Shown piece by piece: positions 42,982 to 49,114 of a stretch of DNA of 49,114 bases. The translations under genes and the position numbers were made by a program. How positions within the stretch are numbered: position 1 is the first letter of the stretch; every line of letters starts with the position of its first letter. The stretch comes from JBBSBL01 sp038251325 (GTDB lineage: Bacteria; Actinomycetota; Thermoleophilia; Solirubrobacterales; Solirubrobacteraceae), in contig JBBSBL010000015.1 of assembly GCA_038251325.1 (NCBI GenBank), forward strand, positions 1-49,114, written 5' to 3'. The notes under the pieces were generated by a model, which had not been told where the DNA came from, searched no databases, and was given only the letters and a program-made list of their open reading frames with translations.

Positions 42982-42983
42982 CA
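42944..42983 (+). promoter_or_regulatory. PHO-box-like array of pstS (4 units, 11-bp period)
   Basis: Units start at 42944 (GTTCACA), 42955 (TTTCACA), 42966 (CGCCACA) and 42977 (GGTAACA), exactly 11 bp apart, ending just before a TATAAC -10 (42987-42992). The first two agree with the GTTCAC core of actinobacterial PHO boxes. The array overlaps the 3' end of the winged-helix gene. Confidence 0.7.
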
Positions 42984-42986
42984 GGG

Positions 42987-42992
42987 TATAAC
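42987..42992 (+). promoter_or_regulatory. -10 element TATAAC of the pst operon
   Basis: TATAAC stands 4 bp after the last PHO-box unit, with a leader of about 45 nt to the TTG start; unlike most genes here, pstS has a leader and a Shine-Dalgarno (AAGGAG, 43030-43035). Confidence 0.55.
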
Positions 42993-43042
42993 GGCGCTGG
43001 GGCCAGGGTTCCCGCTGACCCCAATCGATAAGGAGCAGTATC

Positions 43043-44122
43043 TTGACGTCACGTACGTGGTTCGGTCTCGCGGCCTCCGCCGCGCTCGCGGTCGGCCTGA
43101 GCGCCTGCGGGAGCAGCGACAGCGGCTCGGGCTCCGGTTCGGGCGGCACGATCAACGGCTCAGGCTCCACCTTCGCCGCCCCGATCTACCAGCAGTGGGG
43201 CGCAGACTTGAAGTCCTCGAAGGGGCTCACCGTCAATTACCAGGCCGTCGGCTCCGGCCAGGGGGTCTCCGACTTCACCGCCGGGACCGTCGACTTCGGC
43301 GCCAGCGACTCGGCGCTCAAGGACGAGGAGGTCAAGGCGGCCCAGGCCAAGGGCACGCCGCTGAACATCCCGACGGTGTTCGGCGCGGTCACGGTCTCCT
43401 ACAACGTGAGCGGCGTGCCGAAGAGCCTGAAGCTCGACGGCGCGACCATCTCGAACATCTTCCTCGGGAAGATCACGAGCTGGAACGACCCGGCGATCGC
43501 GAAGCAGAACGCGGGTGCCAAGCTGCCGGGCACGAAGATCACCGTCGTCCACCGCTCGGACTCTTCGGGGACGACGAAGCTCTTCACCACGTTCCTGGCG
43601 GACTCCTCCAAGCAGTGGTCCAGCCAGGTCGGGTCGGACAAGTCGGTCAAGTGGCCGACCGGGACCGGCGCGAAGGGCAACGACGGCGTCGCCGCGGCCG
43701 TGAAGCAGACCGACGGGGCCGTGGGCTACGTCGAGCAGGCCTACGCGCTGGCGAACAACTTCACCTTCGCCGCGGTGAAGAACTCGTCGGGCACCTACGT
43801 GGTGCCGACCCTGGCGTCGACCTCGGCGGCCGGCCAGGGCCTCAAGGTGCCCGCCGACCTGCGGTTCACGGCGATCAACTCGCCCAACCCACAGGCCTAT
43901 CCGATCGCGTCGGCCACGTTCGTCCTCGTTTACCTGGACATGTGCAAGGCCGGCGTGAAGGAGCAGCAGGCCAAGGGCGTCAAGACGTTCCTGGACTACG
44001 GCCTCGGGGCGGGTCAAGCCCAGGCGCAAAAGCTCCAGTACGCCCCGCTGCCAGCGAACCTGCTGACCCAGGCGAAGGCGAAGGTGTCGTCGCTGCAGTG
44101 CAACGGCAAGGCGCTCGGGTAG
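43043..44122 (+). CDS. pstS: PstS, phosphate-binding lipoprotein
   Basis: Captures phosphate outside the membrane for the Pst transporter. TTG 43043 is set by AAGGAG 7 bases upstream. The signal ends in the lipobox LSAC, with Cys22 as the lipidated residue, followed by a Ser/Gly linker. The mature domain shows INGSGSTFAAPIYQQW (phosphate-binding loop), VDFGASDSALKDEE, KITSWNDPAIAKQN and HRSDSSGTTKLFTTFL, the family's ligand-contact motifs. 359 residues, normal. It leads the pstSCAB-phoU operon. Confidence 0.97.
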   Translation: MTSRTWFGLAASAALAVGLSACGSSDSGSGSGSGGTINGSGSTFAAPIYQQWGADLKSSKGLTVNYQAVGSGQGVSDFTAGTVDFGASDSALKDEEVKAAQAKGTPLNIPTVFGAVTVSYNVSGVPKSLKLDGATISNIFLGKITSWNDPAIAKQNAGAKLPGTKITVVHRSDSSGTTKLFTTFLADSSKQWSSQVGSDKSVKWPTGTGAKGNDGVAAAVKQTDGAVGYVEQAYALANNFTFAAVKNSSGTYVVPTLASTSAAGQGLKVPADLRFTAINSPNPQAYPIASATFVLVYLDMCKAGVKEQQAKGVKTFLDYGLGAGQAQAQKLQYAPLPANLLTQAKAKVSSLQCNGKALG

Positions 44123-44133
44123 CGCCCGACGCG

Positions 44134-45132
44134 ATGGAAGCCGGGACCCTCCCCCGCGGCGGCCGCTCGAGTCTCGAGCGGTCGCCGCGGGCCCGGCTGC
44201 CGGATCGGCTCATGCGCTACGGCCTGCTCGGCCTCGCGCTCGCCGTCCTCGCGCTGCTCGTCGTCTTCTTCTTCATCCTGGTCAGCGACTCCCAGGATGT
44301 GTTCGCCAAGCAGGGGGTCGTCGGGTTCCTCTTCGACAACGACTGGAACCCCTCCCGCGACCAGTTCGGGGCCCTGCCGCTCGTCGTGGGCACCGTCATC
44401 ACCTCCGCGCTCGCGCTGGTGATCGGCGTGCCGATCGCCATCGCCACCGCGCTCTTCATCACCGAGCTCGCGCCGGCGCGCGGGCGCACGGTGCTGACCA
44501 CCCTCGTCGAGCTGCTCGCGGCGGTGCCCTCGGTGGTCTACGGCCTGTGGGGCGTCTTCGTCCTGATCCCCAACCTCAAGCCGGCGACCCAGTGGTTCGC
44601 CGACACCTTCAGCTTCCTGCCCTTCGTCGGCGGCACGGTCGCCGGGCCGAACTACTTCATCGCCGGTCTGATCCTGGCGATCATGATCCTGCCGATCGTC
44701 TCCGCCATCTCGCGCGAGGTCATCTCGACCGTGCCGCCGGACCACAAGGAGGCCGCGCTGGCCCTCGGGGCGACCCGCTGGGAGATGATCCGCATGGCCG
44801 TGCTGCCCTACTCGCGGGCGGGCATCACGGGCGGCGCGATGCTCGGCCTCGGCCGGGCGATCGGGGAGACGATCGCCGTCACGCTGGTCATCGGCAACGC
44901 CACGACGATCGGCAAGCAGATCTTCGACCAGGGCTACTCGCTCGCGGCGGTGATCGCGAACGAGTTCGGCGAGGCGTCTTCGGATCCGCTGCATCGCTCG
45001 GCGCTGCTCGCCGCGGGGCTCGTGCTGTTCATCCTCACCCTGGTCGTGAACGGCATCGCGCGCGGCTTCGTCGTGCGCAGCGAGCGCAAGCAGAAGGTCA
45101 CGTCGCTCGCGGTCACCGAGGCCGAGGCGTGA
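44134..45132 (+). CDS. pstC: PstC, phosphate transporter permease
   Basis: A 332-residue permease with six transmembrane helices (the first at about 28-50, GLLGLALAVLALLVVFFFIL) and the EAA loop EAALALGATRWEMIRMAVLP that docks on PstB. ATG 44134 comes 11 bp after the pstS stop and adds an Arg-rich cytoplasmic N-terminus. The stop overlaps pstA (GTGA). It forms the channel with PstA. Confidence 0.97.
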   Translation: MEAGTLPRGGRSSLERSPRARLPDRLMRYGLLGLALAVLALLVVFFFILVSDSQDVFAKQGVVGFLFDNDWNPSRDQFGALPLVVGTVITSALALVIGVPIAIATALFITELAPARGRTVLTTLVELLAAVPSVVYGLWGVFVLIPNLKPATQWFADTFSFLPFVGGTVAGPNYFIAGLILAIMILPIVSAISREVISTVPPDHKEAALALGATRWEMIRMAVLPYSRAGITGGAMLGLGRAIGETIAVTLVIGNATTIGKQIFDQGYSLAAVIANEFGEASSDPLHRSALLAAGLVLFILTLVVNGIARGFVVRSERKQKVTSLAVTEAEA

Positions 45133-46001
45133 GCGCGCTCGCGGCCATCAGCCCGCGACGCCGCCGCGTCGACCGCGCGGCGCGCGGCACCGTGTTCGCC
45201 CTCACGCTCGTCGCGCTCGTCCCGCTCGTGCTCGTCGTCTACTACCTGCTGCTCAAGGGCCTGGGCGCGATCAGCGTCGACTTCTTCACCCAGGACCCGA
45301 CGGGGAACTTCCTGGGCAATCCGGGCGGCATCAAGAGCGCGCTGCTCGGCACCCTGGAGCTCGTGGCCCTCGCCTCGGCCATGGCGATCCCGGTCGGCAT
45401 CGGGGTCGCGGTGTGGCTCGTCGAGTACGGCCGGACGGGGCGCCTGGCGTCGATCGTCCGCTTCTTCATCGACGTGCTCACCGGCGTGCCGTCGATCGTC
45501 TTCGGCCTCTTCATCTACATCACGCTCGTGCTCACCGGGTTCCTCGACGGGAGCTTCGCCGGCTGGAAGGGCTCGGCGGCGCTCGCCCTGCTCATGCTGC
45601 CCGTCGTCGCCCGCGCCGGCGAGGTCGTGCTCAACCTCGTGCCCGACGGGCTGCGCGAGTCCGCGCTCGCGCTCGGCGCGCCCCGCTGGCGGGTGATCAC
45701 CCGCGTCGTGCTGCCCACCGCGCTGCCCGGCCTCGTGACCGGGTCGCTGCTCGCCGTGGCGCGCGCGATGGGCGAGACCGCGCCGCTGATCTTCACCGCC
45801 CAGGCCACCCTGGCGACGTCGTTCGACCTGAACCGGCGGATGAACTCGCTGCCGATCCAGATCTTCAGCGACATCCAGAACCCCAAGGCCGAGATCGTCC
45901 AGCGGGCGTGGGGCTCGGCCCTCACGCTCGTCGCGCTTATCCTCATCATCACCCTCGTCGCGCGCTTCGTCGCCGCGAGAAGGAGCACGTTGACCGCATG
46001 A
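45129..46001 (+). CDS. pstA: PstA, phosphate transporter permease
   Basis: A 290-residue permease with six helices and the EAA loop ESALALGAPRWRVITRVVLPTALP. RAMGETAPLIFTA and SFDLNRRMNSLPIQIF are typical PstA segments. GTG 45129 overlaps the pstC stop, and the pstA stop overlaps pstB as ATGA, so the four transporter subunits are translated in step. Confidence 0.97.
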   Translation: MSALAAISPRRRRVDRAARGTVFALTLVALVPLVLVVYYLLLKGLGAISVDFFTQDPTGNFLGNPGGIKSALLGTLELVALASAMAIPVGIGVAVWLVEYGRTGRLASIVRFFIDVLTGVPSIVFGLFIYITLVLTGFLDGSFAGWKGSAALALLMLPVVARAGEVVLNLVPDGLRESALALGAPRWRVITRVVLPTALPGLVTGSLLAVARAMGETAPLIFTAQATLATSFDLNRRMNSLPIQIFSDIQNPKAEIVQRAWGSALTLVALILIITLVARFVAARRSTLTA

Positions 46002-46900
46002 ACCCGCCCGATCCATCCACGCCCGAGGGGACCGCCATCCCGGGCTCCGACGCCGGGCAGGCCGACGGCGAGAGCCTCCCGGCCGCGGTGCGCAGGCCGG
46101 TGCCGGCCCACCACGCGGCCGAGTCCGCCGACGCCCCCGCCGCGGACGGGCCGGCCGTCCTCGTCCGCGACCTCAACGCGTTCTACGGCTCCAACCACGC
46201 GATCCGCGGCGTCACCATCGACTACCGGGCGAACCACGTCACGGCGATGATCGGACCCTCCGGCTGCGGGAAGTCCACCGTGCTGCGCTGCATCAACCGG
46301 ATGCACGAGGAGATTCCCGGCGCCTACGCCACCGGGAAGATCATGCTCGACGCCCAGGACGTGTACGCGAGCGACGTCGACGTCGTCGCCGTTCGCCGGT
46401 CGATCGGGATGGTCTTCCAGAAGCCGAACCCGTTCCCGACGATGTCGATCTACGACAACGTCGCGGCCGGCATCCGCCTCACCGGGACCAAGGGCCACGA
46501 CCTCGACGAGCGGGTCGAGCGCTCGCTGCGCGGCGCCGGCCTCTGGGACGAGGTCAAGGACCGCCTGGGCGAGGCCGGGCTCGGCCTCTCCGGCGGCCAG
46601 CAGCAGCGGCTGTGCATCGCGCGTACGATCGCGGTCGAGCCCGAGGTCATCCTGATGGACGAGCCGTGCTCCGCGCTGGACCCGATCGCGACGCTGAAGA
46701 TCGAGGAGCTCATCGCGGAGCTCAAGGAGCGCTACACGATCGTCATCGTGACCCACAACATGCAGCAGGCCGCGCGGGTCGCCGACCACACGGGCTTCTT
46801 CCTGCTGGGCGAGCTCGTCGAGTTCGCGGTGACCGAGAATATCTTCCAGAACCAACGCGACTCCAAGACCGAGGAGTACGTCACCGGGAAGTTCGGCTGA
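45998..46900 (+). CDS. pstB: PstB, phosphate transporter ATPase
   Basis: The 300-residue ATPase has Walker A GPSGCGKST (residues 86-94), LRCINRMHEEIPGAYATGKI, Q-loop MVFQKPNPFP, signature LSGGQQQRLCIAR, Walker B VILMDEPCSALDP and switch His in IVTHNMQQAARVAD. PstB is usually 250-260 residues, so an Ala/Pro/Asp-rich extension of about 50 residues precedes the core. ATG 45998 overlaps the pstA stop, with AAGGAG upstream, so the extension is probably real. Confidence 0.97.
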   Translation: MNPPDPSTPEGTAIPGSDAGQADGESLPAAVRRPVPAHHAAESADAPAADGPAVLVRDLNAFYGSNHAIRGVTIDYRANHVTAMIGPSGCGKSTVLRCINRMHEEIPGAYATGKIMLDAQDVYASDVDVVAVRRSIGMVFQKPNPFPTMSIYDNVAAGIRLTGTKGHDLDERVERSLRGAGLWDEVKDRLGEAGLGLSGGQQQRLCIARTIAVEPEVILMDEPCSALDPIATLKIEELIAELKERYTIVIVTHNMQQAARVADHTGFFLLGELVEFAVTENIFQNQRDSKTEEYVTGKFG

Positions 46901-46906
46901 GGGCGC

Positions 46907-47596
46907 ATGGAGGCCACGCGTCAGCACTTCCGCGAGGAGCTCGAACGGCTCGAGCGGCAGGCCCTCGAGGGGCTCGACATGGTCAACACCGCGCTCGATC
47001 GCGCGCTCGACGCCACGCGCCACCAGGACGTCGAGCTCGCGACCATGGTCGTGGCCGACGACGACCGCATCGACGGTCGCTACCTCGAGGTCCATCAGGG
47101 GGTGCTCTCGCTGCTCGCCCTCCAGGCGCCCGTCGCCACCGACCTGCGGCTGCTGGCCGCGATCCTCCACGTCATCAAGCACATCGAGCGCATGGGCGAC
47201 CAGTGCGTGAACATCGCGAAGCTCATCCCGCTCGGCGGCCACGAGCCGCCGACCGACGCGGACATCCTCAACCTGGTCGAGCGAATGGGCCTGCTCGCGA
47301 AATCGCTCGTGACACAGTCCAAGCTCGCCTTCCAGAGCCGCGACGCCGACCTCGGCGAGGACCTCATCCGCCAGGACGACGAGATCGACGACCTCAACAA
47401 GCAGATCTTCCGCCGCGCGCTCGACATCGGCGACGACGCCGACGTGCGCGAGTGGGCGATGCACATGACCCTCATCGGCCGCGCGCTCGAGCGCATCGGC
47501 GACAACGCCGTGGACATCGGCGAGCAGACGGCGTTCGTGGTGACCGGGCTCTTCCGCGAGTTCGACGACGCCTCGCGGGTCAAGCTCCGCCGTTAG
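46907..47596 (+). CDS. phoU: PhoU, phosphate signalling protein
   Basis: An all-helical protein of 229 residues built of two PhoU repeats, each with the metal-binding ExxxD-type helix (MGDQCVNIAKL, then RIGDNAVDIGEQ). PhoU links Pst transport activity to the PhoR/PhoB signalling system and restrains uptake. No phoR/phoB genes follow. Its TAG overlaps the TAA of the convergent CYTH-CHAD gene by 3 bp. The gene begins 6 bp after pstB. Confidence 0.96.
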   Translation: MEATRQHFREELERLERQALEGLDMVNTALDRALDATRHQDVELATMVVADDDRIDGRYLEVHQGVLSLLALQAPVATDLRLLAAILHVIKHIERMGDQCVNIAKLIPLGGHEPPTDADILNLVERMGLLAKSLVTQSKLAFQSRDADLGEDLIRQDDEIDDLNKQIFRRALDIGDDADVREWAMHMTLIGRALERIGDNAVDIGEQTAFVVTGLFREFDDASRVKLRR

Positions 47597-49077
47597 CGGC
47601 TCCAGGCGGCACGGCCCCGGCGGGCCAGCCGCTTCCAGTCGGCGGGCCAGCGCTCGCGCGTGGCGCGCGCGAACTCGGCCTCGATCGCGGACAGCTCGCC
47701 GCAGGCGAAGGCCTGCGCGGGGGTCGCCGCGACCGCACGGCCGCGGAGCCAGGCCTGGGTGAGCGTCGCGTCCTGGTGGTCGCCCAGCACGTCCTGGAGC
47801 TCGGCGGCGGCCTTCGCGAAGTCGCGCGCCGGGCGGCCGAGCGCGGGCGCCACCGCGTCCGCGGCGTAGCGCGCCCGCTTGGTGAGCAGGCGCAGCGCGT
47901 GGAGCTCGGCGTCCGGGCTGTCGGCGCCGAGCCGTTTGCGCGCCCGCCGCGCCCGTTTCCACGGCCGCGCGACGAGCGGCGGCAGCGCCTCGCGCGCGGG
48001 CCGGGCGGCGTCGGGCGCGAGGTGGGGCTCGTTGGCGGCCCGCACGAGATGGTCGACGAGCGCGGCGAAGCGTGGCTTCCGGCGTGCGGCGAGCAGACGC
48101 CCGCGCGCGTCGTCGCGGACGTCGTCGAGGCCCTCGACGACCGTGGCCAGCGCCGCCCGGTCGGCGGGGGGCAGCGGCGCGGCGCGCGCGAGCATTCCGT
48201 CGCGCATCACCTCCGCGTCGCGGATCTCACCGAGCAACGCGCCCAGCCACTTCGCCTCCGCCCGCAGCGCGCGCGACCAGTCGGCGTCGAGCAGCGGCCG
48301 GAAGGTGCGCAGGTCGCTGCGCAGCCGCCGCAGGGCGACGCGCGCCCGGTGCACGTCCTCGGGCTCGCCTCCCAGCACCACGCCGGGGTCGTGGGCGAGG
48401 AAGCGGACGACCGAGGCGGCGAAGGCGCGGCGGACCACCTGGCCGGCGGGGCTGTCCGCGTCCACCGGCGGAACGAGGACCTCGGCCGGCGCGAGCGCCC
48501 GCGGCCCGAGCGCGCGCACGAGCTTCGGCTGCGGGTCCCCGCGCGCGGCGCCCGCGGCCTCGAGGCGGGAGAGGACATGGCCGAGCAGACCGTTCGCGCT
48601 CGCGGCGCCGAGCTCGACCTCGACCTCCCGGAAGCGGGCGGCCACGCGGCGGCCCTCGAGCACGGAGACCTCGTCGTCCACGACCTCGGCGATCCGGTCC
48701 CCACTCGCATCGCGCAGCACCACCCGCAGCCGGACCGTCCGCAGGCGGGCGACCGGCTGGAGGGGCGCGCCGTGGAGGTACGCGAGCAGGAGCTCCACGG
48801 CGTCTGGCGGCGGGCGACCGGGCCCGCCGGGGACGACGATCTCGGCCCGGGCCAGCAGGCCGTCGCGCGCGCCGCGCGGGAGCTTCACCGTCCATCCCTC
48901 GCCGGCGCGATGGCGGAGCGTCGCCCCCCAGCGCACAAGGCGCAGATCCTCGGCGTCCCAGTAGATCGCGAGGCGGTCCAGGCGCTCCGGCGCCGTGGCC
49001 GAGGCGCCGTCGATCCCGTCGAGGTCCGGCAGCCGGAACCCGGGCGGGGCCGCCAGCTTGACCTCGCGCTCGAGCAT
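47593..49077 (-). CDS. CYTH-CHAD domain protein (polyphosphate-related)
   Basis: A 494-residue protein. The N-terminal CYTH domain opens with the ExExK motif (MLEREVKL; Glu3, Glu5, Lys7) of triphosphate-binding tunnel enzymes. The C-terminal CHAD domain (about 215-490) is helical with conserved His/Arg/Lys: VHRARVALRRLRSDLRTF, EIRDAEVMRDG and KRARYAADAV. CHAD domains bind polyphosphate and are often fused to CYTH. The gene ends against phoU, so phosphate import and polyphosphate handling sit side by side, although they are transcribed separately. ATG 49077 has TACGAT 7 nt upstream. Confidence 0.93.
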   Translation of the reverse strand: MLEREVKLAAPPGFRLPDLDGIDGASATAPERLDRLAIYWDAEDLRLVRWGATLRHRAGEGWTVKLPRGARDGLLARAEIVVPGGPGRPPPDAVELLLAYLHGAPLQPVARLRTVRLRVVLRDASGDRIAEVVDDEVSVLEGRRVAARFREVEVELGAASANGLLGHVLSRLEAAGAARGDPQPKLVRALGPRALAPAEVLVPPVDADSPAGQVVRRAFAASVVRFLAHDPGVVLGGEPEDVHRARVALRRLRSDLRTFRPLLDADWSRALRAEAKWLGALLGEIRDAEVMRDGMLARAAPLPPADRAALATVVEGLDDVRDDARGRLLAARRKPRFAALVDHLVRAANEPHLAPDAARPAREALPPLVARPWKRARRARKRLGADSPDAELHALRLLTKRARYAADAVAPALGRPARDFAKAAAELQDVLGDHQDATLTQAWLRGRAVAATPAQAFACGELSAIEAEFARATRERWPADWKRLARRGRAAWSR

Positions 49078-49084
49078 GCCGCCG

Positions 49085-49090
49085 ATCGTA
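49085..49090 (-). promoter_or_regulatory. -10 element TACGAT, leaderless start of the CYTH-CHAD gene
   Basis: TACGAT ends 7 nt before ATG 49077, the same hexamer and spacing as ahead of the ABC-F gene. Confidence 0.55.
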
Positions 49091-49114
49091 GCCCAGGGAG
49101 GGCCGGCGGCCGCG

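Overview
The window is 49,114 bases of very GC-rich DNA from a bacterial chromosome. It suggests a high-GC actinobacterium, plausibly of the Thermoleophilia/Solirubrobacterales type. The grounds are frequent GTG starts, ATGA/GTGA gene overlaps, a tmRNA tag ending YALAA, a c-di-AMP riboswitch ahead of an Rpf-like gene, and a sigma factor with a Gly-rich tail. The genus is inference. About 53 protein genes or gene remnants, one tmRNA and one riboswitch can be supported. There is no rRNA, tRNA, transposase, prophage or CRISPR array.

Layout. 1-2417 (minus): M16 zinc protease, a small unknown protein and a sigma-70 family factor cut by the window edge. 2551-9517 (plus): a core block ftsE-ftsX-ctp-rnr-smpB, then a DUF559 endonuclease-like gene and ssrA (tmRNA). 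The DUF559 reading frame runs into the tmRNA gene. 9778-12729 (minus): ArsR/SRPBCC pair, VOC protein, an AmiC/UrtA-like binding protein and a 90-aa protein. 12740-14063: a decayed HD-GYP/LuxR gene and a frameshifted HAD phosphatase. 14050-15588: a secreted esterase preceded by a 33-codon upstream ORF, divergent from a MoaD-like gene. 15588-24292 (plus): MoaD-like, BNR-repeat protein, PEP mutase-family enzyme, AzlCD, methyltransferase, transglutaminase, DipZ-like protein, polysaccharide deacetylase and glutamine amidotransferase. 24322-25207: c-di-AMP riboswitch, Rpf-like protein and a tandem hairpin duplication. 25207-28709: GpgS-like glycosyltransferase, glycoside hydrolase, metallophosphoesterase and GNAT. 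28714-32679: ABC-2 exporter, Ppx/GppA phosphatase and a SAEY-type pilin-like protein. 32869-37652: a fatty acyl-CoA reductase/thioesterase/crotonase cluster. 37722-42529: two paralogous secreted alpha/beta hydrolases and an ABC-F protein. 42550-49090: the phosphate block, made of a receiver-less PhoB-type winged-helix protein, pstSCAB, phoU and a convergent CYTH-CHAD protein.

Two regulatory patterns stand out. First, about 15 genes have a TANNNT hexamer placed 6-10 nt before the start codon, with no Shine-Dalgarno sequence in between; this is the layout of leaderless mRNAs. It fixes many start codons, including that of a 33-codon upstream ORF coupled to an esterase. Second, the winged-helix gene and pstS each carry an array of direct repeats with an exact 11-bp period and a shared core, like PHO boxes. 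This points to an autoregulated phosphate circuit built around a DNA-binding domain that has no receiver domain.

Several frames look damaged or odd: HD-GYP/LuxR, HAD, the thioesterase start and the DUF559 C-terminus. Either the locus is decaying or the assembly carries single-base indels; the sequence alone cannot decide.
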